Assembly: GCA_023414875.1 (NCBI GenBank)
Contig: JAEZMV010000016.1
Span: 1 to 64,000 of the forward strand
Length of the DNA stretch: 64,000 bases
DNA from: Bacillota bacterium
GTDB taxonomy: Bacteria; Bacillota; Clostridia; Lachnospirales; Lachnospiraceae
Direction of reading: 5' to 3'
Under the pieces are notes generated by a model. It ran no database searches. It was not told the origin of the DNA and was given only the letters and a program-made list of their open reading frames with translations. Both the position numbers and the translations under genes were made by a program. Below are positions 53,601 to 61,636 of this stretch, in pieces (position 1 is the first letter of the stretch; each line of letters opens with the position of its first letter).

Positions 53601-54290
53601 CTGATATCCTTGACTTTCATTTGAAGGTCTACCATCGTTTGATGATCTTCCATCGTTTGATGGTCTGCCTTGTTGGCTCTGATATCCTTGCTGTCCTTGT
53701 CTCATTACTCCTTGTCCTCCTGCCGGTCTCTGTCCGGATGTACCTTGATGTCCATGTTCTCCTAATGGTTTTTGCCCATTATTTTGTATGGTTTGGAACT
53801 GTTTCATTCCACTATACTGTGTTCCAGCCGGTCTCACGCCAGTTTGGCTGTTTTGCCCTGTAGGCTGACCTGGTCGCATAGTATTTTGACTGCTCACCGG
53901 TTTCTGGCTTCCGGGAGTAGCATGTTCACCGGTTACACCGGGACGATTACTATTTTGTCCTGTTGGTCTGATTCCTGAGGACGGTTGCGCGCTTTGACCC
54001 ATCATCGCTGGTTTTGCACCGGTTTGGTTTGAGTGAGCTTGAGATGCCTGAGCTGCAGGCCTTTGCACCGCCTCTGCCGCCGGTCTTGACGCAGATACCT
54101 GTGAAGCTTTACTTGCCTGGATAAAATGGTTTTTTACAAATTGAACCTCATTATCCTCCAGATTACTGCTATGTGATTTCTTGACACCAAAACTTTTTTC
54201 TATAAAGTCAGAGATATCCTTACTCTCTATTGAAGTTTTTCCTTGTTCATTTATTAAATTCTTTAACTCAAAGACTTTCATTTTTGCCAT
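50670..54290 (-). CDS. infB: Translation initiation factor IF-2 with a very long repetitive N-terminal region
   Basis: IF-2 is the GTPase that brings initiator tRNA to the 30S subunit and joins the 50S. The conserved part is complete: IF2_N domain near 625-680, GTPase with G-H-V-D-H-G-K-T near 713, D-T-P-G-H, N-K-I-D, then domains II to C2. Residues 1-50 form another IF2_N-like segment. Residues about 271-476 are 21 copies of the decapeptide G-Y-Q-G-N-R-P-Q-G-(Q/E), flanked by Gln/Gly/Pro-rich sequence. At 1206 residues it is far longer than the about 720 of B. subtilis IF-2. ATG 54290 follows CGGAGG. Confidence 0.97.
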   Translation of the reverse strand: MAKMKVFELKNLINEQGKTSIESKDISDFIEKSFGVKKSHSSNLEDNEVQFVKNHFIQASKASQVSASRPAAEAVQRPAAQASQAHSNQTGAKPAMMGQSAQPSSGIRPTGQNSNRPGVTGEHATPGSQKPVSSQNTMRPGQPTGQNSQTGVRPAGTQYSGMKQFQTIQNNGQKPLGEHGHQGTSGQRPAGGQGVMRQGQQGYQSQQGRPSNDGRSSNDGRPSNESQGYQSTNSTQRVPGEQSQNYTSGQRPEGQRNQGQDGQRYTTRPDGYQGNRPQGQGYQGNRSSGEGYQGNRPQGQGYQGNRPQGEGYQGNRPQGEGYQGNRPQGQGYQGNRPQGQGYQGNRPQGEGYQGNRPQGQGYQGNRPQGQGYQGNRPQGEGYQGNRPQGEGYQGNRPQGQGYQGNRPQGQGYQGNRPQGEGYQGNRPQGQGYQGNRPQGQGYQGNRPQGEGYQGNRPQGEGYQGNRPQGQGYQGNRPGGGGARPSAAGGQQGRGGYGGGTGYSRPNSGQRPGGGFSSRGFEDMGKDDDDKPSYGNRAAGAKKGPGAGRAGGERKNFDQQILDQKVAEKNDNSNKRNRDRINKEKNYKERNLIEREDDSNIKTKLAPKKGQFIQPKPIQVIEEEIKTISIPEVLTIKELAEKMKKPSAALIKKLFLAGKIVTLNQEITFEEAEEIAIEYEIIVEKEVKVNEVEELLKEDEEDPETMDKRPPVVCVMGHVDHGKTSLLDAIRETNVTSREAGGITQHIGAYVVEVNGERITFLDTPGHEAFTSMRKRGAKSTDIAILVVAADDGVMPQTVEAINHAKAAGVQIIVAINKIDKPSANIERVKQELTEYELIAEDWGGDTIFVPVSAHTKEGIEQLLEMILLTAEMIELKANPNRNARGIVIEAELDKGRGPVATILVQKGTLHVGDNVAVGASFGKVRAMMDDKGRRVKEATPSTPVEILGLNEVPDAGETFLATDSEKEARTIAEAYLSQSKEKLIADTKAKLSLDGLFSQIQAGNIKELNLIIKADVQGSFEAMKQSLLKLSNKEVAVRILHGGVGAINESDVILASTSNAIIIGFNVRPDNAAKETADREMVEVKLYRVIYNAINDIEAAMKGMLDPVFEERIIGHAEIRMTFKASGVGTIAGSYVLDGKVIRGSKARIYRDNELIYEGTLASLKRFQDDVKEVATGYECGLVFEKFNEVKEGDKVELYIMAEVPR
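52861..53480. repeat. 30-bp coding repeat in infB, 21 copies, 7-copy higher-order pattern
   Basis: Each 30-bp unit encodes G-Y-Q-G-N-R-P-Q-G-Q or the same with a final E. In protein order from unit 3 the last residue reads Q, then E-E-Q-Q-E-Q-Q twice, then E-E-Q: a 210-bp higher-order repeat. Copies differ mainly at third codon positions (for example TTTCC/TTACC and GATAACC/GGTAGCC), so the peptide is kept while the DNA drifts. Unit 2 has S-S-G-E in place of P-Q-G-(Q/E). The unit length makes all six frames open, which creates large false genes. Confidence 0.95.
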
Positions 54291-54391
54291 ACTTACTACC
54301 TCCGTTCATTTCATTGCATCCTACGATGAACATTAAGCGTGTTCATAATCTTGTCACTTTAACCGGAATCTGCAAACAAGCTTGTGCTTCC

Positions 54392-54715
54392 TCATTCCGC
54401 TATCATAGTTTTCAGTTGCTTTTCAATTGCATCCGCTAAGCCCTTGTCAAACACTGCTAAAGAAGCACGAAATTCTTTACCCATTGCATGACCTAAGTCG
54501 TTCTTTTCACCAAAAAAGTAAATTGGCACATTATAGTAAGTACACATGTTGGTAAACATTTTCTTTGTATTGTCTGAAGCATCATTTGCTACTATTACTA
54601 AGGCTGCTTTATGTTCCTTCACTGCTTTTTCTGTAGAGAATTCACCGCTTACCAATTTTCTTGATTTTGTTGCTATTCCCAACAGGTTATATATCTTCTT
54701 TTCTTCCGGATTCAA
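54392..54715 (-). CDS. ylxQ: L7Ae-family RNA-binding protein (YlxQ)
   Basis: A 107-residue protein of the L7Ae/L30e/YbxF family that binds kink-turn RNA. The pattern L-L-G-I-A-T-K-S-R-K-L-V-S-G near 11-24 and A-L-V-I-V-A-N-D-A-S near 38-47 is typical. The cellular target is unknown. It overlaps rnpM by 29 bases and is in the standard nusA-rnpM-ylxQ-infB order. ATG 54715 lies inside rnpM and depends on coupling. Confidence 0.92.
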   Translation of the reverse strand: MNPEEKKIYNLLGIATKSRKLVSGEFSTEKAVKEHKAALVIVANDASDNTKKMFTNMCTYYNVPIYFFGEKNDLGHAMGKEFRASLAVFDKGLADAIEKQLKTMIAE

Positions 54716-54974
54716 GTAAAATCATCTCCTTCTCTAATGTTTCTACTATTTCCTTTGGAATGTTAACCTTAAGAGAACGCTCCAACCCCTTTGTTTTAAC
54801 GGCTTTCTGTAAACAGTTTAGTGAGCAGCAGATATACGCTCCTCTACCATTCTTTTTACCGGTCGAATCAATGATAATATCCTCCTCCGGAGTTTTTAAA
54901 ACTCGGATCAATTCCTTTTTTGTTTTCATTTCACCGCATCCGGTACACATTCTTAATGGTAATTTTTTTGCCAA
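54687..54974 (-). CDS. rnpM: RNase P modulator RnpM (YlxR)
   Basis: A 95-residue YlxR-family protein. In B. subtilis YlxR was renamed RnpM after it was shown to bind RNase P RNA and modulate it. The motif R-M-C-T-G-C-G-E-M-K-x-K-K-E-L-I-R near 8-24 and G-R-G-A-Y-I-C near 43-49 identify it. The start ATG 54974 lies 82 bases behind nusA. The C-terminal about 20 residues extend over the ylxQ start. Confidence 0.93.
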   Translation of the reverse strand: MAKKLPLRMCTGCGEMKTKKELIRVLKTPEEDIIIDSTGKKNGRGAYICCSLNCLQKAVKTKGLERSLKVNIPKEIVETLEKEMILLESGRKEDI

Positions 54975-55056
54975 TAATATTCACATCCTTAATACATGAT
55001 TAATGAAGACTTCAAAGTCGGCTTTCATTATAAACCTTTTATCGTCGCATTTTTAT

Positions 55057-56103
55057 TTAATATCCCATACTTTGAGATTCACTTTTTATGTCTATCTTAA
55101 ATCCTGTCAATTTTGCAGCAAGTCTTGCATTCTGACCTTCTTTACCAATCGCAAGTGATAATTGGTAATCCGGTACAATTACTCTGGCACTTTTCTCTAA
55201 TTCATCAACGGAAACAGATACAACCTTTGCTGGACTTAAAGCATTCTCGATTAATCTTGCAGGGTCGTTACTCCAATTAATGATGTCGATTTTTTCATTT
55301 CTTAGTTCATGTACAATTGCATTTACTCTCGCACCGTTTAATCCAACACAAGCTCCGACAGCATCTACATCCGGATCATTGCTCCAAACAGCCATCTTTG
55401 TTCTTGAGCCTGCTTCTCTGGAAATACTTTTAATTTCAACGGTTCCATCCTGAATCTCCGTTACCTCTGCCTCAAACAATCTCTTAACAAGCTCCGGATG
55501 AGTTCTGGAAACAGTGATTTTGGGTCCCTTTGTCGTATCCTTTACTTCAAGAACATATAGTTTGATACGATCAGTCGGACGGAATACTTCTCCTCTAACC
55601 TGTTCGTTATCTGTCAGTATTGCATCCACCTTACCCAGATTGATACTAACATTATTTCCCACATAACGCTGAACGATACCGGTTACAATGTCCTTTTCCT
55701 TACCGCTATATTGATTGTAGAGTACTTTTCTCTCTTCTTCACGGATTTTCTGAACAACTACCTGTTTTGCTTTTTGTGCAGCGATACGTCCAAAGTTCTT
55801 CGGGGTTACTTCAATTGCTACAATATCACCGATATCCTGCTTTGCATCCTTCATTTTAGCCTGAGCCAGGCTGATCTGCATTACGGGATCAGTAACTTCT
55901 TCTACAACTTCCTTCATTGCATAGACATTTACTTCACCTGTATTTCTGTCAATATTCACTTTAATATTATCAGCTCTGCCAAAATTATTTTTACATGCTG
56001 CAACCAATGAGTTTTCCAATGCCTCGAGTAAAATATCCTTACTGATATCTTTTTCCTTCTCTATTTGGTTTAAAGCTTCAATTAGTTCCCTGTTCGCATC
56101 CAT
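55057..56103 (-). CDS. nusA: Transcription termination/antitermination factor NusA
   Basis: NusA binds RNA polymerase and RNA at pauses and terminators. The 348-residue protein has the N-terminal polymerase-binding domain (1-125), S1 (about 135-200), KH1 (about 200-275) and KH2 (about 280-345). It lacks the acidic C-terminal repeats of proteobacteria, as usual in Firmicutes. Motifs D-P-D-V-D-A-V-G-A-C-V-G near 245 and L-A-I-G-K-E-G-Q-N-A-R near 320 are clear. ATG 56103 follows AGGAGGA. Second gene of the operon. Confidence 0.97.
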   Translation of the reverse strand: MDANRELIEALNQIEKEKDISKDILLEALENSLVAACKNNFGRADNIKVNIDRNTGEVNVYAMKEVVEEVTDPVMQISLAQAKMKDAKQDIGDIVAIEVTPKNFGRIAAQKAKQVVVQKIREEERKVLYNQYSGKEKDIVTGIVQRYVGNNVSINLGKVDAILTDNEQVRGEVFRPTDRIKLYVLEVKDTTKGPKITVSRTHPELVKRLFEAEVTEIQDGTVEIKSISREAGSRTKMAVWSNDPDVDAVGACVGLNGARVNAIVHELRNEKIDIINWSNDPARLIENALSPAKVVSVSVDELEKSARVIVPDYQLSLAIGKEGQNARLAAKLTGFKIDIKSESQSMGY

Positions 56104-56219
56104 TTTCTTTTCATATCCTCCTATGATTCATTAGAATTTTCACTGCTTTAGCCAGGAGGATATTGCCTCCCCTTCAATTGTTATTATATCTAAATCTTTA
56201 AATGTAATATTTAAATGAC

Positions 56220-56687
56220 TTAAAAATCAAAACTTAATCTTACCGTAGCTATATCAGTTCTCGGAATGACCATTGTGGTGTTATCCTCAAATTCAATGGT
56301 AATTGAAGACTGATCATATGCTGCAAGAATTCCTACAAAATCCTTCTTTTTGTTTACCGGTTTGTAAAGCTTGATTTCAACTTCCTCCCCGATACTTTTT
56401 TCAAAATGTTTATCTCTTTTTAACTGCCTTCCGAGACCGGGAGAACTGACCTCTAGAATATAGGAATCCGGAATAAAATCATTCTTATCCAGTAAATCAC
56501 TTAAAGATCGGCTAACAATTTCACAATCATCTACAGTGATTCCATTTTCTTTATCAATATAGGCTCGAAGAAAATAGTTACCGCCTTCCTTTACATACTC
56601 GACATCATATAATTCAAAATGATTTGCCGCCAGTATTGGTTCTAATAGTTTTTCTGTCTTTTGTTCATATTCCTCATGTTTTGTCAA
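56220..56687 (-). CDS. rimP: Ribosome maturation factor RimP
   Basis: RimP is needed for 30S maturation. The 155-residue protein has the N-terminal domain with Y-x-V-E-Y-V-K-E-G-G-N-Y-F-L-R-A-Y near 25-43, and the hallmark L-E-V-S-S-P-G-L-G-R-Q-L near 80-92, then the SH3-like C-terminal domain. The only in-frame start is TTG 56687, with AGGGA 5-6 bases upstream, and no in-frame ATG exists near the N-terminus. First gene of the rimP-ribF operon. Confidence 0.95.
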   Translation of the reverse strand: MTKHEEYEQKTEKLLEPILAANHFELYDVEYVKEGGNYFLRAYIDKENGITVDDCEIVSRSLSDLLDKNDFIPDSYILEVSSPGLGRQLKRDKHFEKSIGEEVEIKLYKPVNKKKDFVGILAAYDQSSITIEFEDNTTMVIPRTDIATVRLSFDF

Positions 56688-56752
56688 TCAAATCCCTACT
56701 TTCATTCTTAGAATCGTTAATTTTAAGTTACACACCGGTGTAAGGCAAAGAA

Positions 56753-56778
56753 TAAGAGTGGACTTTCGTCCACTCCCA
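56753..56778 (-). terminator. Hairpin at the end of the amino-acid transport operon
   Basis: Perfect stem GAGTGGAC/GTCCACTC (56756-56763 with 56768-56775) with a TTTC loop; on the minus strand it is followed by TTATTCTTT. It separates the transporter operon from rimP. Confidence 0.65.
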
Positions 56779-56896
56779 ATTAGTCTTATCATTTAGCACA
56801 ATAGTTATTATATCAAATGTAACCAAAAATTGCAAGTGTTATTTTAACTTAATAATTTTACTCCTGCATGTTTAAGAATATAGTTCAAAACACTTA

Positions 56897-57652
56897 TTAA
56901 TTCTGGTTGAATCTCTGAAGGAAATCCTTCGTTCTTTGATTGACAGTATTACCAAACACAGCTTCTGGTGTTCCTTGCTCCACAATTACACCCTCATCCA
57001 TAAAGATAACTCTGTCCGCAACATCTCTCGCAAATGCCATTTCGTGGGTAACTATTACCATTGTCATCTTATCTTCAGCAAGAGAACGAATGACCTTAAG
57101 GATTTCACCGGTTAACTCCGGATCAAGTGCTGAGGTTGGCTCGTCAAAAAATAAAATACGTGGGTTTAGAGCAAGTGCTCTGGCTATCGCTACACGTTGC
57201 TGCTGTCCTCCTGACATTTCACAGGGGTAGGCGTTAGCCCGTTCTTTTAAATTCATCTTCTCAAGCAGCTCCAACGCCTTAGTTTCTGCTTTCTTCTTAT
57301 CTATTCCCAGAACATTAATCTGAGCATCAATGATATTACGAAGCACAGAGTAATGCGGGAACAGGTTGAAATTCTGAAAAACCAAGCCAACATCAAGAAT
57401 AATTTCATGTAAGGTTTTATAATCTGCATATCCCTGACCTGATACAGTGTCCACCATAAGCTTCCCACATACCTCAATCCTACCGCTGTTAACCTTCTCA
57501 AGTTGTGTCAGACAGCGAAGGAGTGTTGATTTACCGGAACCGGAAGGTCCAATAATAGCAACAACCTCACCTTCATTAACTTCCAGGGAAATATCGTTCA
57601 GCACATTGATATGATCAAATTTTTTCTGTAAATTTTCTGCTTTCAGTAACAT
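56897..57652 (-). CDS. Polar amino-acid ABC transporter, ATPase
   Basis: A 251-residue ATPase of the GlnQ/HisP type. It has Walker A G-P-S-G-S-G-K-S-T near 34, the signature M-S-G-G-Q-Q-Q-R near 143 (L to M, as in this subfamily), Walker B F-F-D-E-P-T-S-A-L-D near 163 and V-T-H-E-M near 195. The open frame begins at 57664, but that ATG is inside the GGAGG site, so ATG 57652 is used. It works with the permease and binding protein upstream for uptake of a polar amino acid or cystine-like compound. Confidence 0.93.
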   Translation of the reverse strand: MLLKAENLQKKFDHINVLNDISLEVNEGEVVAIIGPSGSGKSTLLRCLTQLEKVNSGRIEVCGKLMVDTVSGQGYADYKTLHEIILDVGLVFQNFNLFPHYSVLRNIIDAQINVLGIDKKKAETKALELLEKMNLKERANAYPCEMSGGQQQRVAIARALALNPRILFFDEPTSALDPELTGEILKVIRSLAEDKMTMVIVTHEMAFARDVADRVIFMDEGVIVEQGTPEAVFGNTVNQRTKDFLQRFNQN

Positions 57653-57806
57653 GATAACCTCCATCTGTATGTCAATCTACTAACAAAGCATGGCTGCAAT
57701 TGCCGCAAATGCTTCATAGAAATATAAGAATCCAACTCTGTTGAATTCTTTTCACACATTCAATTCAAATCCATGTGGACAGGAAAACTGGCTCCGCAAA
57801 TCAAGT

Positions 57807-58466
57807 TTAATTTTTATAATAGTCAAATTTCTTTTCTATCAGCTTAAAGGAAACTTCAACCACTGAATTCATCGTAAGATAAAATGCAGCCGCTACAATA
57901 ATCGGAACAGTGGATACATATTGAGATCCTGCATTCGTAGCGACATGGAAAATCTCAATTACGGAGATGACCTGTGCCAAAGATGTATCTTTTACCAATG
58001 TCATTAATTCATTACCGGTAGCAGGAATAACTGCTTTAATCACCTGGGGAAGAACAATTCGCATAAATGTCTGAATTTTTGTATATCCAAGTACCTTAGC
58101 TGCTTCATATTGACCTTTTGGTATAGATGCAATACCACCACGGAAGATTTCACCGAAATAAGCCGCATAATTAATTACAAATGCCAGAATACATGCCGTA
58201 AAACGCCCAAAGCCAAATCCAAATATGTAATAAGGTCCATACATAAAGAAAATTAGTTGCAGCATCAAGGGTGTTCCCCTAAAAATCAATTGGTAGATTC
58301 TAACTGGAAAACTAATAAACCAAAATCTGCTTCTTCTAGCAAGAGCAACTAAAAAACCCAGGGGAATCGACAATAAGATTGTCAAGAAAAAAATCTTAAG
58401 AGCCGTAACACTGGCTGACAACATTTCCGGTATTAATAAATTTAAAGGTACTCTATCTATAATCAT
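57807..58466 (-). CDS. Polar amino-acid ABC transporter, permease
   Basis: A 219-residue inner-membrane permease of the HisMQ type with five membrane helices. The coupling EAA motif reads Y-E-A-A-K-V-L-G-Y near 125, and R-G-T-P-L-M-L-Q-L near 65 is the family signature. It probably forms a homodimer since only one permease gene is present. ATG 58466 follows GGAGG. It lies between the binding protein and the ATPase. Confidence 0.93.
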   Translation of the reverse strand: MIIDRVPLNLLIPEMLSASVTALKIFFLTILLSIPLGFLVALARRSRFWFISFPVRIYQLIFRGTPLMLQLIFFMYGPYYIFGFGFGRFTACILAFVINYAAYFGEIFRGGIASIPKGQYEAAKVLGYTKIQTFMRIVLPQVIKAVIPATGNELMTLVKDTSLAQVISVIEIFHVATNAGSQYVSTVPIIVAAAFYLTMNSVVEVSFKLIEKKFDYYKN

Positions 58467-58599
58467 AAAATCCTCCGATTCAATTGCCTAATGTAATCTA
58501 AAGTAATTATATTTCATTCTTTTACACTTTACCATATTACCATACCATTGTGCCTATTTCAATTTATTCATTCTAACAATTTTTACATATTACTAGTCT

Positions 58600-58630
58600 C
58601 AAAATGGGACTGTCGCAACAGTCCCATAAT
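58600..58630 (-). terminator. Attenuating hairpin between binding protein and permease
   Basis: Stem TGGGACTGT/ACAGTCCCA (58605-58613 with 58618-58626) with a CGCA loop; the minus strand then has ATTTTGAG. A weak terminator here would leave more mRNA for the binding protein than for the permease and ATPase, a common arrangement. Confidence 0.6.
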
Positions 58631-58678
58631 ATATTAAAAATCATTTATTATACATTAAAGTAAGTCAAATGTTCTATA

Positions 58679-59485
58679 TTATTTTATCGTAGTGATATCG
58701 GACCCAAACCATTTTGTAGAAATTTCTTCCATAGTTCCGTCTTCTTTCATTTCCTTCAATGCGTTTTCAACAGCCTCGCAAAGAGCCTCATCTCCCTTAC
58801 GAAAGCCGATTGAATATTCATCTACCAGCAGATTATCCTCCAGAACAACATAATCTTTCCCGGTTTCAATTAAATATGTTGCAACTACAGAATCCATCAA
58901 TACTGCATCGGAATTACCAGTTTCCAAATCCATAAGCGCTGTCAAATATTCTCCAAAGGGGTTAACCTGATCCAAGCTAGCCTTTATTTCTTTATTTTCT
59001 TCTGCGTCTAAAGTTTCTTCTGCTGCGGAACCACTCTGTAATGCCAACTTTTTACCAGCCAAATCAGCTACAGATTTAATATCGCTTCCCTTCATAACAA
59101 CAACAGAGATGTAATTTGTCATATAAGACTCTGACATAGTCATTTCTTCCTGACGCTCCGGTGTTAATGATAATCCATTCCAGATGCAGTCAATATTCTT
59201 TGTATTCAATTCCTGCTCTTTTGCTTTCCAATCTACCGGTTGAAGTACTAATTTAACTCCGAGCTTTTCACAAACAGCTTTCGCAAGGTCAACATCAAAG
59301 CCTACTATTTCACCATCCTTGCTAAATCCCATCGGAGGAAATGAATCATCTAATCCAAGAATTAGTTTTCCTCTATCCTGTATGTACTTTAATGAGTTAT
59401 CTTCACCGTTATCTTCTTTTTTGCAGGCTGCAAGGCTTATTATCATGAGAGCAACCATAGCAAGGCTTATTAGTCTTTTTTTCAT
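58679..59485 (-). CDS. Amino-acid ABC transporter, substrate-binding lipoprotein
   Basis: A 268-residue family 3 solute-binding protein. The signal peptide M-K-K-R-L-I ends with the lipobox L-A-A-C at residue 21, so it is membrane-anchored through a lipid. The binding fold follows, with L-I-L-G-L-D-D-S-F-P-P-M-G-F near 41 and G-F-D-V-D-L-A near 63, and the family hinge and ligand Asp/Arg region. Specificity is most likely polar amino acids or cystine. ATG 59485 follows AGGAGGAG. First gene of the operon with its own promoter. Confidence 0.93.
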   Translation of the reverse strand: MKKRLISLAMVALMIISLAACKKEDNGEDNSLKYIQDRGKLILGLDDSFPPMGFSKDGEIVGFDVDLAKAVCEKLGVKLVLQPVDWKAKEQELNTKNIDCIWNGLSLTPERQEEMTMSESYMTNYISVVVMKGSDIKSVADLAGKKLALQSGSAAEETLDAEENKEIKASLDQVNPFGEYLTALMDLETGNSDAVLMDSVVATYLIETGKDYVVLEDNLLVDEYSIGFRKGDEALCEAVENALKEMKEDGTMEEISTKWFGSDITTIK

Positions 59486-59552
59486 AAAATCTCCTCCTTA
59501 ATATTTGGGGATAATTGTCCCTATTTTCGCTTTTGTTTATTAGCACTTTACC

Positions 59553-59581
59553 ATACTACCACAATAACGTGTACTTTTCAA
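59553..59581 (-). promoter_or_regulatory. Promoter of the amino-acid transport operon
   Basis: On the minus strand TTGAAA (59581-59576) and TAGTAT (59558-59553) lie 17 bp apart, about 70 bases before the binding-protein ATG. Confidence 0.55.
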
Positions 59582-59687
59582 TTAATATTTTAAACAAAAT
59601 AAAAGAAATTTTCGATAAAAAAAGCTATAGAATTTACAAAATTACATACCGAAAAGAAGTGCATCCATAAGTCAACCGTTAGTTGTT

Positions 59688-59754
59688 AAAAAAAGGGACT
59701 ATGATAAGGTGCCTTCCTTCAGAAGTTAATTCACCAAATCAATAGTCCTTTACA
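59688..59754 (-). terminator. Terminator of the serine hydrolase gene
   Basis: Arms GGGACTATGATAAGGTG (59695-59711) and CACCAAATCAATAGTCC (59732-59748) pair with small bulges; on the minus strand it is followed by seven T. The rest of the 59486-59799 spacer holds only the promoter described above. Confidence 0.8.
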
Positions 59755-59799
59755 TTACATAACTTTATGCTTTCTATTTCTTATAAATCTCAGAATAGA

Positions 59800-60972
59800 T
59801 TATAATGCACTATATACAACAGAACGAAGTTTGCGCATATAATTCGGTCCGGAGCCACCACACCTCTGTACCATGTAAAGCATTACAAGCTTTTCCTTGG
59901 GATCAACGAAGAAATAATTACCGCACCAGCCATCCCAGCCGAATTCACCTATAGAACCATTGCTGTAAGCTTTTGCCGGATCCACCATAACTCGCATTAG
60001 ATTACCATAGCTGTACCCAACTTGGAAATCCCAATTAAAGCTTTCTGATTGTTCTTTGGTAAGCTGTGGTGTTGCTATGTAATCAATTGTTTTGCGTCCT
60101 AATATTCTTCTTCCGTTATAGGTTCCGCCATTGGCAAGCATTAAAGCAAAGTGAGAGTAATCCTCCATGGTGGACACCAGCCCTGCTCCAGCTGATTCAA
60201 ATGCCGGTGAAGACATGAAATCAAATAATGCCAAAAAATCACCGGTAAAGTGTTCTAAGCATTTCTTATCATTCTTATAATCATAAATCCTTGAAAATCG
60301 GCTGTGTTTCTCCTTCGGAACATAAAATCCCGTATCAACCATATTAAGAGGAAGGAATATTTCCTCCTTTAGAAATTCACTGAGCTTTCGACCCGTAGCA
60401 ACCTCTATCACCGCTCCCAGCACATCGGCACAGGCTCCATATCTCCAACGTTCTCCCGGTTGAAATTCCAACGGTACTTGACCCATTCGATTGCAGAAAT
60501 CAATCGTATTGATCCCTATACCCCGGTGATAGGCATTCTCTACTTCAGAAAACAATTCACCCATTCTTCTACCGACTTCAAAGCTTTCGTCAGGATATAC
60601 CACACCTGCTGTCATATTAAGCAGATCCTGAATAGTAACGGGTCTATTTACGTCAACCAATCCATTTTCCGTCAACACTTTTTGATTTTGAAAGCCCTCC
60701 AGATAATCCGAAACGGGTTCAAAAAGATTTATGATACCTCTTTCGTATAAAATCATAGTAGCAACAGCTGTAATTGGCTTCGACATTGAGGCCATCCGGT
60801 ATATTGTATCCTTTTTCATCAAGGTACCATTCTCTATATCAGCATAACCGAGCACATCCTCATAACATAACTCATTATTTTGAAACACTTTAATTGCTGC
60901 ACCACCGATATATCCATCATTTATTTCCTTTTGAATGATAGTACTAAGGTTTTTCATATTTTCAATTTCCAT
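59800..60972 (-). CDS. Beta-lactamase-like serine hydrolase (class C / EstB type)
   Basis: A 390-residue protein of the beta-lactamase/transpeptidase-like fold. The catalytic S-x-x-K is S62-M-S-K65, followed by a tyrosine motif Y-G-A near 205 and an H/K-x-G-like region near the C-terminus with W-G-G-N-Y-F type residues. No signal peptide is seen from this start, so it is likely a cytosolic esterase or peptidase rather than a drug-resistance enzyme. The open frame extends to 61092, but ATG 60972 has AGAAAGG and matches the domain start. Confidence 0.82.
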   Translation of the reverse strand: MEIENMKNLSTIIQKEINDGYIGGAAIKVFQNNELCYEDVLGYADIENGTLMKKDTIYRMASMSKPITAVATMILYERGIINLFEPVSDYLEGFQNQKVLTENGLVDVNRPVTIQDLLNMTAGVVYPDESFEVGRRMGELFSEVENAYHRGIGINTIDFCNRMGQVPLEFQPGERWRYGACADVLGAVIEVATGRKLSEFLKEEIFLPLNMVDTGFYVPKEKHSRFSRIYDYKNDKKCLEHFTGDFLALFDFMSSPAFESAGAGLVSTMEDYSHFALMLANGGTYNGRRILGRKTIDYIATPQLTKEQSESFNWDFQVGYSYGNLMRVMVDPAKAYSNGSIGEFGWDGWCGNYFFVDPKEKLVMLYMVQRCGGSGPNYMRKLRSVVYSAL

Positions 60973-61156
60973 TATTATTTCCTTTCTGTGTCGCATATTA
61001 TATTGTACCATTATAAAACAAATTAGAAAAATATAAATCCCAGATTTACCAAAATCGATAATTTCTCTATGAATATAACTAAGTTCAATCATAGTTGTTT
61101 TATATCTAAAAAAAATCTTTCATAGAAATGATATCTCTATAAAAGATTCCATAATT

Positions 61157-61384
61157 TTATTTTTTTATTGAGTTTACTTCAAGCATTTTTTCATTATAAT
61201 GTATCATTCTCTTCTTAAAATTTTCTTTATAGGTATTACGTTCTGTCTCAGTCATGTTCATATAAGCACCATATTCCAATTCACTTTGTACCAGTCTCAT
61301 ACCACAATGAAAGCAAATGGCATCCGGTTTTCTTGATACCATTCGAATATTATAACACTTTGGGCATATGTATATCCTTAACAT
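61157..61384 (-). CDS. Small protein with a zinc-ribbon-like N-terminus
   Basis: A 75-residue protein: I-C-P-K-C near residue 8 and C-F-H-C-G near 25 make a CxxC-CxxC zinc ribbon. A charged helical tail follows (E-T-E-R-N-T-Y-K-E-N-F-K-K-R-M). Function unknown. Among several in-frame starts, ATG 61384 has GGGAGGG 9 bases upstream; GTG 61411 and two ATGs lie before the site. Confidence 0.6.
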   Translation of the reverse strand: MLRIYICPKCYNIRMVSRKPDAICFHCGMRLVQSELEYGAYMNMTETERNTYKENFKKRMIHYNEKMLEVNSIKK

Positions 61385-61525
61385 GTTATTCATCCCTCCC
61401 ATGTGTTTCACAATGTTAATATTATACTATGATTGGTAATGAATGTAAACCTTTTATAAATAATTCTTGTATTTTTTTAAGTATATTGTAATTTTTTCTG
61501 TTATTAAAGTTTATTTTTCAACCAT

Positions 61526-61555
61526 TTGCCATAACATCTTTTATAATGTTATAAT
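61526..61555 (+). promoter_or_regulatory. Promoter of larC-larE
   Basis: TTGCCA (61526-61531) and TATAAT (61550-61555) with an 18-bp spacer, about 80 bases before the larC start. Confidence 0.6.
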
Positions 61556-61636
61556 GACTATAGCATTACTATTTTGTTAATAATAGCGTAATATCCTCAG
61601 GTGAGAAAATTATCAAATTCGAAAGTAGGTAAACTA

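Noticed and set aside
52595..53653. Long open frames on both strands over the infB repeats, apparently arginine/valine-rich or cysteine/proline-rich proteins
   Set aside because: The 30-bp unit is a multiple of three and free of stops in all frames, so every frame stays open. Only the infB frame continues into conserved IF-2 domains and has a ribosome binding site.
59800..60972. Serine hydrolase as an antibiotic-resistance beta-lactamase
   Set aside because: No signal peptide from the best start and a class C/EstB-like layout typical of esterases and peptidases.
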